The notes: generated from the sequence alone by a model not told the origin. 64,000 bases of DNA from UBA868 sp016776875 (GCA_051201585.1 CP179198.1:310001-374000), one strand, 5' to 3'; shown: positions 1-9,542, counted from the first letter of the stretch. Program-made: numbers and translations.

Positions 1-2
1 GT

Positions 3-1436
3 GCGTTTGGACAAGATGATTTTCAGTCGCCTGCAGCAAAGCGAAATCCGATAACGGTATTTACGCGGAATGCTCCGGATCCGGACCAGGATGGGCCGGG
101 AAAAATGCTGTTGGAGCGGATTGAAGATGGCAAAACAATTCGTGTGATCGTTGGTGTGGATTTCGACATGGTGGCGCCGCATGAGCTGATGGCCCGTGAT
201 GTCAAGGCGCAAGCGAAGGATTTGGCTGCGATTCAGGACACGATTATTAATCGGGTGTTTGGCGCGCAATCTGGGTCAGGAGTCGTTTGGCGATTTACCG
301 AGATTCCCTTCATGACGCTTGAGGTGGGTCGCGAACATCTTCGAAAAATACTGATAGATCAATCGGTGGTCAGTGTGCAGGAGGATGGCGTTTCCGAATC
401 GATGCTTAATCAGAGTGCGGACGTGATTCAGGCTGACAAAGTCTGGAATGCGCAACCTACCCTTAGAGGCAAGGGTCAGGCGATTGCGATTTTGGATACG
501 GGTACGGAACATCAGAGCATGCTCAAAGGCAGAGTGGTAGCCGGTGCGTGTTTCTCTACCAATTACGCTTACTATCCATCTCAATCGTTGTGCTCAGGTC
601 AAATCTCGTCAGAGATTGGGGTGTCTGCAGGGAAAAATTGTCCAACGACAATTGGGGGCTGTGATCATGGCACTCATGTTGGCACGATCGCGGCGGGAGA
701 CGATGGCAAGTACAAGGGAGTCGCACCGGAGGCGGACGTTATTCGGGTTCAGGTTTTCTCGAAGTTTACGAGTCGATACTGGTGTGGGGGATATGCGCCT
801 TGCGTGATGTCCTTCGGCTCGGATCAAGTTCGAGGACTAGAGTATGTCTACAGCCTTCGAAATTCTCTCGATATTGCGTCAGTCAACATGAGTCTGGGCG
901 GCGGTTACTACTCATCTGCTTGCGACAGCCGGGCACCCGCAATCGCCTCTGTAATCAATCGCCTCACCAGTGCAGGTATTGCAGTCGTGATTGCGGCAGG
1001 GAATAGTGGGGCAAATGGCTATATCAGCTATCCGGCTTGTATCAGAAACGCAATCGCTGTTGGAAGTTCGAACAAAAATGATGGTTTGTCTAGTTTTTCG
1101 AATCACTCTACGCTGATCGATCTCGTTGCGCCTGGCGAACGGATTACGGCAGGTGTGCCGACTCGCTCAGTAAAGATGATGAGTGGTACGTCGATGGCTG
1201 CACCTCACGTGGCTGGCGCGTTCGCACTCCTTCGAAGCTATGACCCAAACGCGTCAGTTGCGAGTCTATGGACTGCCTTAACGTGTACGGGTGAGCCCGT
1301 TGCGCGAGCAGGAGTCAGTCGAAATCGGATTGATGTCAGAGGCGCATTCCAGTTTTTAAAAAACGGACTGTCAAGTTGCCAGAAAAAAGAAGATGTTAGC
1401 GCGCCGGACTGGCTGCCAAAACATGGCTGGTTTTAA
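3..1436 (+). CDS. subtilisin-like serine protease (S8 family), 5'-truncated by the window edge
   Basis: The reading frame is open from base 3, upstream of the first in-window ATG (105), so the true start and any signal peptide lie outside the window. Numbered from that ATG, the S8 triad is visible: Asp131 in AILDTGTEH, His188 in DHGTHVGT, Ser362 in SGTSMAAPHVAG, with oxyanion Asn299 in AAGNSG. The first ~110 residues resemble an I9-type inhibitory propeptide. Several Cys residues in the catalytic domain suggest an exported, disulfide-containing enzyme. It is followed closely by a small exported protein and a PilY1-like protein, which may form one surface-protein unit. The S8 family is certain; the substrate is unknown. 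Confidence 0.9.
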   Translation, partial: AFGQDDFQSPAAKRNPITVFTRNAPDPDQDGPGKMLLERIEDGKTIRVIVGVDFDMVAPHELMARDVKAQAKDLAAIQDTIINRVFGAQSGSGVVWRFTEIPFMTLEVGREHLRKILIDQSVVSVQEDGVSESMLNQSADVIQADKVWNAQPTLRGKGQAIAILDTGTEHQSMLKGRVVAGACFSTNYAYYPSQSLCSGQISSEIGVSAGKNCPTTIGGCDHGTHVGTIAAGDDGKYKGVAPEADVIRVQVFSKFTSRYWCGGYAPCVMSFGSDQVRGLEYVYSLRNSLDIASVNMSLGGGYYSSACDSRAPAIASVINRLTSAGIAVVIAAGNSGANGYISYPACIRNAIAVGSSNKNDGLSSFSNHSTLIDLVAPGERITAGVPTRSVKMMSGTSMAAPHVAGAFALLRSYDPNASVASLWTALTCTGEPVARAGVSRNRIDVRGAFQFLKNGLSSCQKKEDVSAPDWLPKHGWF

Positions 1437-1466
1437 CATCATGTTTTGGGGTGCTGGAATCGAAAA

Positions 1467-1820
1467 ATGAAAGCGCGTGTGGCAAAAAACGGAACTTGCC
1501 TATTCGCGGTTTGGCTAACGTTTTTCTCATCGATCACTATTGCAGATTTGGATCAGGAGCAGGTCGCGTTGTTGCGGGCCATTCAGGGCCTTCAAAGTCT
1601 TCGCTATGAAATCCTTCAAGAGCAGGTGCGATTTGATTCAATGCCACGGCCTACATCTCAAGATGAGCTGAAGGTTTGGAAAGCTATTGAGCAAGACATG
1701 ACCATGACCCTTGCTGAAATTGATCAATCGCTTTCTGATTATCAGAGACAATATTCCGAGCTGACGGATTCCGCTAAGGCGCCTCCCGCAGCAAAGATGC
1801 CGCCGTTACTACCAGATTAA
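1467..1820 (+). CDS. small exported protein of unknown function
   Basis: About 117 residues from the ATG at 1467; a TTG at 1446 is possible but would put seven unlikely residues before the signal peptide. The N-terminus (KARVAKNGT then a hydrophobic stretch ending near SSITIADL) is a signal-peptide shape. The rest is hydrophilic, probably helical and rich in Gln, Glu and Leu, and ends in a Pro-rich tail (APPAAKMPPLLPD). I do not recognise a family. Its stop overlaps the ATG of the PilY1-like gene by one base (TAATG), so the two are probably translationally coupled. It may be a periplasmic partner of that protein. Confidence 0.6.
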   Translation: MKARVAKNGTCLFAVWLTFFSSITIADLDQEQVALLRAIQGLQSLRYEILQEQVRFDSMPRPTSQDELKVWKAIEQDMTMTLAEIDQSLSDYQRQYSELTDSAKAPPAAKMPPLLPD

Positions 1821-4800
1821 TGCGCTTTTCACTTTTATTGAGAAGGTGGCTTCGGAGTCTGACACTTTTGCTGTGGACGACATGGGCGTATGGCGACCCC
1901 GGGCCGCTCGCACAGAGCCCGATTTTGACCTCTGCTGCCAGTCCGCCGAATATTGTGCTTGTCATTGACGATTCGGGATCCATGGGATGGCGTCGAAGCG
2001 GTCAGCCTCGCACCCCCATGAGTCAGGCTCAGGATGCCGCAATATCATTGCTGGATTCGCTGAGTAATGTCCGGGTCGGGATCGCATCTTTTGGTCGATA
2101 CAATTTTGGGGGGGAGCTCGATTATCCGGTTGCGGATCTCGATGCCAATCGTGAAAAGATTTATCAGGCGATTCGAAACCTTTCTCCCGGGGGCGGCACG
2201 CCGCTGGTCAGCACGTTGCAGCATATGGGGCGTTATCTTTCAGGGCTTGGAGGCCCTATTAATCCGGGGAACAATACCAGTAAGAGTTGCGCGGTAAATG
2301 GGCAGTATCAGGGAGCGCTCACGTTACGCCCGGATACGACCGCGCAGGCTTATGCCATCAGTGAAGTTTTCCCATCGCCGCCGTATAAACGGTGGAGACG
2401 TGCGACTGACGAGTCACCGATTTGTTTTTGGTGCCAGAAAAATTTTCTGATTCTACTGACCGATGGGTGGGGCTGGGGGAACGCGTCTCGTCCTTTGCAA
2501 AATTACTGCCCGACATGCTACCACCCGCTCGTCAGCGTTGCGGCGGCGTTGCATGATATTGATTTACGGCCTGACGTTGATGAGTTTGATGGTGACGAAG
2601 CAAAAAATAATCTGACAACTTACACAATTGGTTTTCATACCAGTCAATCGTTACTTCGGGAAACTGCCAAGAAAGGTGGCGGCCTTTATTTTGAAGCAGA
2701 TGATGAGGATGAGCTTAAGTCTGCGTTTGCAAAAATCGGAGAGGACATCCTGGCACATACCAGTGGTTCAGCCACCGCTGCAACATTCAGCACCAGCCTG
2801 CTTCAGCAAGGGACTGATTTGTATCTGACGACCTTTAATACCGAGTTTTGGACGGGCGATGTGATTGCCGGGCGGCTTGATTCGAATGGAAAACCCGGCC
2901 CTCAACGATGGTCGGCGGGCGATAAGCTCGACTCTCAAACCAGCCCCGACCAACGTGTCATGCTGACCTGGAATAACGAGGAGTCACCCACAGGCTCGGT
3001 TTGTGCGGGCGGCGCCGGCGCCTCGGTTTCCAGCAAGTCTCGACCCGGTGGAATTCCGTTTCGTTGGGATTATTTGTCGGCCCTTCAGCGCGCCGATCTT
3101 CTGAATCTATCGGGATCCTCAGGCAATCTTGTATACGAGAGAAAGTGGGGTCAGGCGGGAAACGGCAAAGGCCGTTTTGCCTTGCCTTTTGATGTTGCGA
3201 CGGATCAGAAAGGAAGCGTATATGTCGTTGATTACAACAATCATATCGTCCAGAAATTTGATATTGATGGTAATTTTTTGTTGCAATGGGGCGGTCTCGG
3301 CACCCATAAGACCAATCTCTATTATCCCGTTGGAATTTCTACTGACAAAGATGGAAACGTGTACGTTGTTGAGCATGGTGCTCACACGGTAAAAAAATTC
3401 TCATCCTCCGGAGATCTGGTCACCGTCTTTGGCGGATATGGCACTGGACCGGATGAACTGTATTACCCATTTGACGTTGCAGTTGACTCGGTCGGGAATA
3501 TTTTTGTCGTCGAACTGCAAAATCACCGGATCAAAGTCTTTGATGCCGCTGGCCGTTATTTGCGAACGTGGGGTAGTCGAGGGAGCGCCAATGGCGACTT
3601 TCATACACCAAATCGAATCGCGATTGATGCAGGGGATAACGTTTATGTTTCGGACTACGTTAATCACAGAATTCAAAAGTTTGATACCTCCGGGAAGTTT
3701 TTAGCCACGTGGGGAACGTATGGGACGGGGGATGGCCAGTTCCGATACCCATATGGCGTGGCGACAGACGGGAGCGGGAATGTTTTCGTTGTGGAGTACT
3801 TCAATCGTGTGCAGCAATTTGATGCGGCGGGTAATTTCATTACGAAATGGGGTTCTGCGGGATCCTCTGACGGACAATTCCGATATCCGAGAGGAATTGC
3901 AATTTATGACGGCGGAGAGTGTGAGGGCACAAGTTTCTTTGTAGCTGACGCATATAACTATCGTATTCAGAAGTTCTCCAGTCCAGGAAGCGCAAATATT
4001 AGTACTGATGTCGGTAAGGCCCGATTGAATTATTTGAGAGGCGATCGGAGCAACGAAGGAAAAGGCTGGGGTTTTCGAGAACGGGAAAGCCTCCTCGGAG
4101 ATATTATTCATTCCGCTGCCGTTCATATCGGACGTCCGAACCTGAATTGGCCTTCGGGCGGACTTTTCCCGTCCGCGAAGCAGTCCCATTCCGTTTTTGC
4201 ACAGAGCCAGAAAGACCGAAAACCGGTGGTGGTGGTTGGCGCAAATGACGGGATGCTGCATGTATTTTCTGCAAGTGACGGTAAAGAAATGATGAGCTAC
4301 TTGCCCGGGAATCTCTTCTCGAATGCAAAGAGCGAGGGGTATCACTACTTGACTCATCCTGATTACGCTCATCGCTACTACGTGGATGGCACCCCCACTG
4401 TGGCAGACGCCTATATTCGATCGCCTTTTACGACAACTCCCGCCTGGCGGACGGTTCTGGTTGGGATTCAGGGGTCGGGCGGGCGCGGTCTTTTTGCTCT
4501 GGATCTAACCGATCCTGACCGCTTTTCCGAGGCAAGATCTGCCGAGATACCACTCTGGGAATTCACAGATGAGGATGATCCTCACTTAGGTTATACCCTG
4601 GCTCGACCGACGATCGCGATGTTGCCAAATGGCCGCTGGGCGGCAATTGTGGGCAATGGCTATGAGCATACGGCCACAGGCACCCGGACTTCGGGCCAGG
4701 CGGAGTTGTTTGTTATTTTTCTGGATGGCGGGCTGGATCGAAAATGGACAGAGGGTGTGGACTATCTGCGAATTCCGACCGGCGTGGGCTCTGTCGCACG

Positions 4801-5728
4801 ACGCAATGGCCTATCTACCCCTGCGGTGATCGACACCGACGGAGATCGTATTGCTGATCGAGTGTATGCAGGCGATATACATGGAAACCTGTGGGCATTT
4901 GATCTCTCGAGCAAGTTGATGAGTGAGTGGAAAGTAGCCAACGCAGCTCCGTTATTTAGTGGTGCTGATCGCCAACCGATCATGGCAAAACCCGAGATTA
5001 TCCGTCACCCCCAAATGCCGATGAGTGGCAATGCACCCAACCTGATGATTTTCTTCGGGACCGGTCAATATATCGTGGCAGGAGATAACACCACGGTCGA
5101 TACGCAGAGTTTCTATGCCGTCTGGGATAAGGGTGATCATGGACTCAAGCGATCTAATCTTGTTCAGCAGGTCTTTCTACGCACGTCCGATGGAGACGGT
5201 CGCGTAACCGATCCCGATCGATGGCAAGAACTTAAGGTCGACTATAAAAAAGCAAGCAAAGAAGGTCGTTATGGTTGGTTTTTTGATCTGCCCGATCGAG
5301 GCGAGCGGGTGGTGACCGATGCTCGTTACCGAGGCGGTTTGGTCTTTTTTAACACGTTAGTCCCCTCGGATCCCAGACCTTGTGCGGCAGGCGGATCGGG
5401 TTGGTTGATGTCGGTGGATGCGTTGACCGGAGGCGTACCGGTTTCACCTGCTTTTGATTTCGACGGAAGTGGCGCAATTGACGCAGACGGCGACACAACG
5501 ACTATCGGCGGTGATGGCCGTCGACCCAAAAAACAAGTTGGGTATTCTGGTAAACGTTACACTTCTAAAAAAGGGGTGCCCACTGGGGTATCGATTATCG
5601 GTGACAATCGTTACACATCGGGGAGTGGTACTGATGGCGCTGATGAAGTGGCTGTTGAAGCAATCCGATCAGGGGATGATCAGCTTGAGGGTCGATTGTC
5701 ATGGGAACAGGTGAACCCAGGTCAGTAG
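1820..5728 (+). CDS. PilY1-like protein with VWA domain and inserted six-repeat NHL propeller
   Basis: 1302 residues. A signal peptide spans roughly 1-25. A von Willebrand A domain (about 45-320) begins with a MIDAS DxSxS motif in VIDDSGSMGW. Residues ~435-725 hold six NHL-type repeats (each with a YPxG/D turn and a DxxGNxxVV-HRIQKFD core), enough for a full six-bladed propeller. From ~745 the PilC/PilY1 C-terminal propeller follows, with the EF-hand-like calcium site DTDGDRIADRVYAGD near 1007, as in Pseudomonas PilY1. PilY1 proteins regulate type IV pilus extension and act as adhesins or mechanosensors. The minor pilin genes that usually accompany pilY1 are not in view. The NHL insertion is unusual. 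Confidence 0.85.
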   Translation: MRFSLLLRRWLRSLTLLLWTTWAYGDPGPLAQSPILTSAASPPNIVLVIDDSGSMGWRRSGQPRTPMSQAQDAAISLLDSLSNVRVGIASFGRYNFGGELDYPVADLDANREKIYQAIRNLSPGGGTPLVSTLQHMGRYLSGLGGPINPGNNTSKSCAVNGQYQGALTLRPDTTAQAYAISEVFPSPPYKRWRRATDESPICFWCQKNFLILLTDGWGWGNASRPLQNYCPTCYHPLVSVAAALHDIDLRPDVDEFDGDEAKNNLTTYTIGFHTSQSLLRETAKKGGGLYFEADDEDELKSAFAKIGEDILAHTSGSATAATFSTSLLQQGTDLYLTTFNTEFWTGDVIAGRLDSNGKPGPQRWSAGDKLDSQTSPDQRVMLTWNNEESPTGSVCAGGAGASVSSKSRPGGIPFRWDYLSALQRADLLNLSGSSGNLVYERKWGQAGNGKGRFALPFDVATDQKGSVYVVDYNNHIVQKFDIDGNFLLQWGGLGTHKTNLYYPVGISTDKDGNVYVVEHGAHTVKKFSSSGDLVTVFGGYGTGPDELYYPFDVAVDSVGNIFVVELQNHRIKVFDAAGRYLRTWGSRGSANGDFHTPNRIAIDAGDNVYVSDYVNHRIQKFDTSGKFLATWGTYGTGDGQFRYPYGVATDGSGNVFVVEYFNRVQQFDAAGNFITKWGSAGSSDGQFRYPRGIAIYDGGECEGTSFFVADAYNYRIQKFSSPGSANISTDVGKARLNYLRGDRSNEGKGWGFRERESLLGDIIHSAAVHIGRPNLNWPSGGLFPSAKQSHSVFAQSQKDRKPVVVVGANDGMLHVFSASDGKEMMSYLPGNLFSNAKSEGYHYLTHPDYAHRYYVDGTPTVADAYIRSPFTTTPAWRTVLVGIQGSGGRGLFALDLTDPDRFSEARSAEIPLWEFTDEDDPHLGYTLARPTIAMLPNGRWAAIVGNGYEHTATGTRTSGQAELFVIFLDGGLDRKWTEGVDYLRIPTGVGSVARRNGLSTPAVIDTDGDRIADRVYAGDIHGNLWAFDLSSKLMSEWKVANAAPLFSGADRQPIMAKPEIIRHPQMPMSGNAPNLMIFFGTGQYIVAGDNTTVDTQSFYAVWDKGDHGLKRSNLVQQVFLRTSDGDGRVTDPDRWQELKVDYKKASKEGRYGWFFDLPDRGERVVTDARYRGGLVFFNTLVPSDPRPCAAGGSGWLMSVDALTGGVPVSPAFDFDGSGAIDADGDTTTIGGDGRRPKKQVGYSGKRYTSKKGVPTGVSIIGDNRYTSGSGTDGADEVAVEAIRSGDDQLEGRLSWEQVNPGQ

Positions 5729-6079
5729 AAACAGCTTCATATTGAGATAACTAACAACATCGAGCGACAGTAAACTTTTGAAACCTCCAGGCCCCGGCTT
5801 TATTGTTATTGCGGTGGTATTAATGATCGCTACTTTCGTCGTTCTTCGACTTTTAAACCAGTAAGTTTATTTTTTGATTGATAGATTTTTTCGAGAGCTT
5901 ACAAGCATGATCAATATCAGGATTACACTATGGTGATTGTTTGCGGCCCAAGAACGATCGGTCGTTAAGTGATCGAGATGTCAGCGAAGCTGTGAAAAAG
6001 AGATGGCGTGGTAACGGGACCTCGGAATATGATGCCTCTGTTAAGCGAGCATCTTTGAATAAAAGCATTTGGAGAGAAA
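5729..6079. other. 351-base gap between convergent genes
   Basis: This gap separates the PilY1-like gene from the 8-oxoguanine deaminase gene. Apart from one very short hydrophobic reading frame (5778-5864, listed separately) I see no convincing gene, RNA or terminator in it. It is AT-richer than its flanks. A decayed pilin gene is possible but not demonstrated. Confidence 0.4.
5778..5864 (+). CDS. possible 28-residue single-span membrane peptide (pilin-like N-terminus)
   Basis: A short frame starts at TTG 5778 and ends at TAA 5862-5864. It encodes LKPPGPGF followed by about 17 hydrophobic residues and RLLNQ. The Gly-Phe junction before the hydrophobic run resembles a prepilin peptidase site, but the usual Glu5 is absent and no good ribosome-binding site is seen. 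It sits just downstream of the PilY1-like gene, where a pilin gene is often found, so it could be a truncated pilin remnant. It could equally be chance coding. Confidence 0.2.
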   Translation: MKPPGPGFIVIAVVLMIATFVVLRLLNQ

Positions 6080-7432
6080 CTAACCTTCCAAACCAGCCCG
6101 TTGCCGAAGTGTCTTAGCCGCGCTGCTGTGACGCCGAATCAGATCAATTTCATCAAGTCCTTGAATCTTGCCTTCTGTGACCCGCCATTCGCCCCCAATC
6201 ATGACGCAGTCAGCACGAGATGCGCCACACTGAATGAGCGCAGCGAGTGGATCATGGAACCCGCTGTAACGCAGCTCATCCAATTTAAAAAGCGCAAGAT
6301 CAGCCTGTTTGCCTGCCGCAAGGACGCCAATGTCGTCCCGACCGAGGCAGTGAGCACTTCCTTCTGTCGCAAGCTTGAGTGCATCAAGATGACTGAAATG
6401 AGCTGCGCCTTCTCGTAGTCGCTGCAGCATCATGCTCGCCCGAACTTCTTCAATTAGATTTGAGGCATCGTTAGACGCTGAGCCATCAACCCCGAGGCCG
6501 ACAGCGCTTCCTGCATTCTGGAGAGAGCGCACAGGACACAATCCTGATGCAAGTGCCATGTTTGAGTGCGGACAATGTGTGATCGCTGTTTTTGCTTTGC
6601 CCAAGCGATAAATCTCGTCTTGGGTGAAGTGAATGCCATGGGCCAGCCAGGTGCCGCCATTCAGCCAACCACAGGTCTCCAAATAGTCGAGGGGGCGCAT
6701 ACGGTGTTTTTGCAGACAGTAATTATTTTCATCCAGAGTCTCGCCCAGATGAGTATGCAGGCGTACGTCTTTTTGCATTGCGAGCATGGCAGATTCTTTC
6801 ATCAGCGTGTGACTTACTGAAAAAGGTGAGCACGGCGCAAGACCGATCTGGATCATTGCGCCTGGATGGGATTGATGGTACCTGCTAATGACACGCTCGC
6901 TGTCGAGCAAAATGGCTTCGGTTTTCTGGACAACGCTGTCGGGCGGTAGCCCGCCATCTTTCTGCGATAAGTCCATAGACCCTCGCGTCAGGGTCGTCCG
7001 AACGCCGATTCGGCAAGCAACCTCAGCCTGAATGTCCACCGCGTGCTCCAGTCCGCTTGGATAAAGATAATGATGGTCCGAGGCTGTGGTGCATCCGGAA
7101 AGAAGCAGTTCCGTGAGTGCGAGTTCGGTAGCGACCTCAAGTAGATCAGGATCCAGTTTGGACCAGATGGGGTAGAGTGTTTTGAGCCAATCGAAAAGTT
7201 CCTGACCCAAGGCAGGTTTGATCGCGCGAGTGAGGGTTTGATAAAAGTGATGGTGAGTGTTGACTAGACCGGGAAGGACGACGTGCTCGGATGCATCGAA
7301 AACCTGATATGGAGGAGAGGGGGTCTCACCGGCGGAAACTAAATGACTAATCTTATGACCTTCGACAACGATGCCACCATCTGCGTGATCAGCGAAGATG
7401 CCAAGGGGATGCTTGATCCAGATTCGGGTCAT
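6080..7432 (-). CDS. 8-oxoguanine deaminase (amidohydrolase superfamily)
   Basis: 450 residues of the TRZ/ATZ-type amidohydrolase family. The metal-binding motif NTHHHFYQTLTRA lies near residue 60, further ligands in LHTHLGET and the catalytic Asp in GLGVDGSASND. The GVDGSASND segment and the length match 8-oxoguanine deaminases, which convert 8-oxoguanine to urate and ammonia. The neighbourhood of a purine ABC importer, guanine deaminase and xanthine dehydrogenase fits that role. A related chloro-s-triazine-type or guanine deaminase activity cannot be excluded by sequence alone. It is the last gene of the minus-strand purine operon, but a strong terminator (7450-7483) separates it from the importer genes, so it may be expressed at a lower level or from its own promoter. 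Confidence 0.75.
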   Translation of the reverse strand: MTRIWIKHPLGIFADHADGGIVVEGHKISHLVSAGETPSPPYQVFDASEHVVLPGLVNTHHHFYQTLTRAIKPALGQELFDWLKTLYPIWSKLDPDLLEVATELALTELLLSGCTTASDHHYLYPSGLEHAVDIQAEVACRIGVRTTLTRGSMDLSQKDGGLPPDSVVQKTEAILLDSERVISRYHQSHPGAMIQIGLAPCSPFSVSHTLMKESAMLAMQKDVRLHTHLGETLDENNYCLQKHRMRPLDYLETCGWLNGGTWLAHGIHFTQDEIYRLGKAKTAITHCPHSNMALASGLCPVRSLQNAGSAVGLGVDGSASNDASNLIEEVRASMMLQRLREGAAHFSHLDALKLATEGSAHCLGRDDIGVLAAGKQADLALFKLDELRYSGFHDPLAALIQCGASRADCVMIGGEWRVTEGKIQGLDEIDLIRRHSSAAKTLRQRAGLEG

Positions 7433-7449
7433 TTGGAGAATAAAGAAGC

Positions 7450-7483
7450 AAAAAAAACCCGCCCCAGCGAGGGACGGGTTTTA
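7450..7483 (-). terminator. rho-independent terminator after the BMP-type binding protein gene
   Basis: On the minus strand an AACCCGTCCC arm pairs with GGGGCGGGTT around a short loop and is followed by a run of eight T (A run at 7450-7457 on the plus strand). It lies 20 bases past the stop of the substrate-binding protein gene and ahead of the 8-oxoguanine deaminase start. Confidence 0.85.
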
Positions 7484-7501
7484 GTCGTCAAATCGTCAAG
7501 A

Positions 7502-8575
7502 CTAGTTGGGCACTTCGTCATCAATGCCTTTGACGTAAAACATCATGCCCGCGAGCATGCCATCATCTGCAACTTCTCCTTCGGGCACGACCAGTTCACC
7601 AGCCTGGTTATGGATAGGTCCTGTAAATGGATGAAATGCGCCGGTCCGGATGGATTCTGCGGTTTCCGCGGCTAGAGTTGCCACATCGTTGGGCATATTA
7701 GTGTACGGCGCCATCACGACCAGGCCGTCGGACATGCCGTGCCAGGTGTCTCCCGATGTCCAGGTGCCATCGAGCACAGCCTGGGTTCTTTCAACGTAGT
7801 AAGGACCCCATTCGTCGATGATCGATGTTAGCTGGGTATCTGGCGCAAACTGGATCATGTCGGATGCTTGGCCAAAAGCGAGCACATTCCGTTCGGCTGC
7901 CGCTTGCAGTGCTGCCGTGCTATCGGTGTGTTGCGTGATGATATCTGCGCCCTGATCCATCAGCACTTTTGCGGCATCAGCTTCTTTTGGCGGATCGAAC
8001 CAGGTATACGCCCAAACAATTTTAAGTTTGATGTCAGGATTTACAGAGTGAGCGCCAAGCAAGAAAGCGTTAATACCCATAATGACTTCAGGAATCGGGA
8101 ATGACGCAATGTAGCCTACGGTGTTGGTTTTCGACATCTTGCCCGCAATCACGCCCTGAACATACCGGCCTTCATAAAATTTTGCGTTATAGGTTGCCAC
8201 ATTGTCAGCTCGTTTATAGCCGGTGGCGTGCTCAAATTTCACATTAGGAAAGCGTTTGGCCGCTTTTAGGGTTGGCTCCATATACCCAAAAGACGTTGTG
8301 AAGATCAGCTCGTGTCCGGTCTCTGCGAGTTTTGCAATTGCGCGTTCTGCATCCGGTCCTTCTGGTACGTTCTCGACAAACGTGGTTTCGACACGATCGC
8401 CGAGTTCTTTTTCAATCTGCATCCGGCCTTGGTCATGGGCATAGGTCCAGCCAAAATCCCCGGGTGGGCCAATGTAGATGAAGCCGACTTTCAACTTCTC
8501 AGCTGAGGCAGCGCCTGAGGCAATTAGGAGCGCACCGGCAAATGCCATCGCAGTCAGTCTAAAAAACTTTTTCAC
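7502..8575 (-). CDS. BMP-family ABC transporter substrate-binding protein (purine/nucleoside)
   Basis: 357 residues with a clear signal peptide (MKKFFRLTAMAFAGALLIASGAA, cleavage near ASA-EK). The start is GTG with an AGAGGA ribosome-binding site. The body is a BMP/PBP1 fold: VGFIYIGPPGDFGWTYAHDQGR, then the NAxFYEGRYVQGVIAG segment typical of BMP proteins. BMP proteins deliver nucleosides or purine bases to a NupPQO-like permease. The downstream permease and ATPase genes and the surrounding purine catabolic genes point to uptake of hypoxanthine, xanthine, guanine or a nucleoside. No lipobox is seen, so it is probably a soluble periplasmic protein. Confidence 0.9.
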   Translation of the reverse strand: MKKFFRLTAMAFAGALLIASGAASAEKLKVGFIYIGPPGDFGWTYAHDQGRMQIEKELGDRVETTFVENVPEGPDAERAIAKLAETGHELIFTTSFGYMEPTLKAAKRFPNVKFEHATGYKRADNVATYNAKFYEGRYVQGVIAGKMSKTNTVGYIASFPIPEVIMGINAFLLGAHSVNPDIKLKIVWAYTWFDPPKEADAAKVLMDQGADIITQHTDSTAALQAAAERNVLAFGQASDMIQFAPDTQLTSIIDEWGPYYVERTQAVLDGTWTSGDTWHGMSDGLVVMAPYTNMPNDVATLAAETAESIRTGAFHPFTGPIHNQAGELVVPEGEVADDGMLAGMMFYVKGIDDEVPN

Positions 8576-8618
8576 GGTAAAAATCCTCTATTTGGTTTTC
8601 TAATTTTTAATTATCTCA

Positions 8619-9542
8619 TCAGCGTTCGGCCCGGAACGACCGCCCAAGACATGCAGGAGCGTTCAGTCGGATTCGGGTCGAGTCGCGCGATATCAAGACT
8701 AATACAACTATGGTCGCAATGTAAGGGAGCATTGACATATAGGAGGCTGGGATACCCAAACCTGCAGCCTGAGCGTTTAATTGCAGGATCGTAATGCCGC
8801 CAAAAAGCATGGCTCCTAGTAGAACCCGGCTGGGGCGCCAGCTGGCAAAAACCACGAGTGCGAGGGCAATCCAACCTCGTCCGGCACTCATATTCTCGGC
8901 CCAAAGCGGCGTGTAAGCCAACGAAAGGTATGCCCCGCCCAGGCCTGCCATTGCGCCCCCGAACGCCACTGCAGCGTAACGGATGGCAATTACCGGATAT
9001 CCGATTGCATGAGCGGAATAGTCAGAATCACCAACCGCTCTCAATACCATTCCGGCTCGGGTTCGACGTAAAAACCAGGCAGTTAGACCCAAAATCCCAA
9101 TCGCAAAATAAATGAGCGGGTCATGCCCAAACAGAATTCTTCCCACAATAGGCAGATCGGTTAACAGAGGGATATAGATAGGCTCAATTTGCTCGATTGT
9201 CTTACCAACATATTCAAGGCCAAAAAGTGCGGACAGCCCGGTTCCAAAAATAGTGAGAGCTAAGCCTGTCGCGACCTGATTCGAAAGAAGCGATAGCGTT
9301 AGAAAGCCAAATATCAAGGATGCAAAGATGCCGGCAAGCGCACCGGCAAAGACACCCAGCAACGGCGCGCCTGTGACCGTGACCGCCGCAAACCCGAACA
9401 CGGCACCGATGAGCATCATACCTTCCACGCCAAGATTCAGTACACCCGATTTTTCACAAATCAGCTCCCCGGTTGCAGCAAAGATGAGAGGCGTGGCAGC
9501 GGTCATGATGGTCATGATCGATGCAATAATTAATTCGGTCAT
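8619..9542 (-). CDS. purine/nucleoside ABC transporter permease (NupQ type)
   Basis: 307 residues, about eight to nine hydrophobic segments, of the branched-chain/monosaccharide-type permease family (BPD_transp_2). The N-terminal segment GELICEKSGVLNLGVEGMMLIGA is characteristic of the NupQ/YufQ branch. It overlaps the stop of the upstream permease gene by four bases (ATGA), so the two membrane subunits are coupled. It should form the heterodimeric channel with the 363-residue permease encoded at 9539-10630. Confidence 0.9.
   Translation of the reverse strand: MTELIIASIMTIMTAATPLIFAATGELICEKSGVLNLGVEGMMLIGAVFGFAAVTVTGAPLLGVFAGALAGIFASLIFGFLTLSLLSNQVATGLALTIFGTGLSALFGLEYVGKTIEQIEPIYIPLLTDLPIVGRILFGHDPLIYFAIGILGLTAWFLRRTRAGMVLRAVGDSDYSAHAIGYPVIAIRYAAVAFGGAMAGLGGAYLSLAYTPLWAENMSAGRGWIALALVVFASWRPSRVLLGAMLFGGITILQLNAQAAGLGIPASYMSMLPYIATIVVLVLISRDSTRIRLNAPACLGRSFRAER

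Noticed and set aside
3701..4372. 223-residue ORF antisense to the PilY1-like gene
   Set aside because: It mirrors the repetitive NHL coding region, has no recognisable family and no ribosome-binding site; a shadow of the sense gene.
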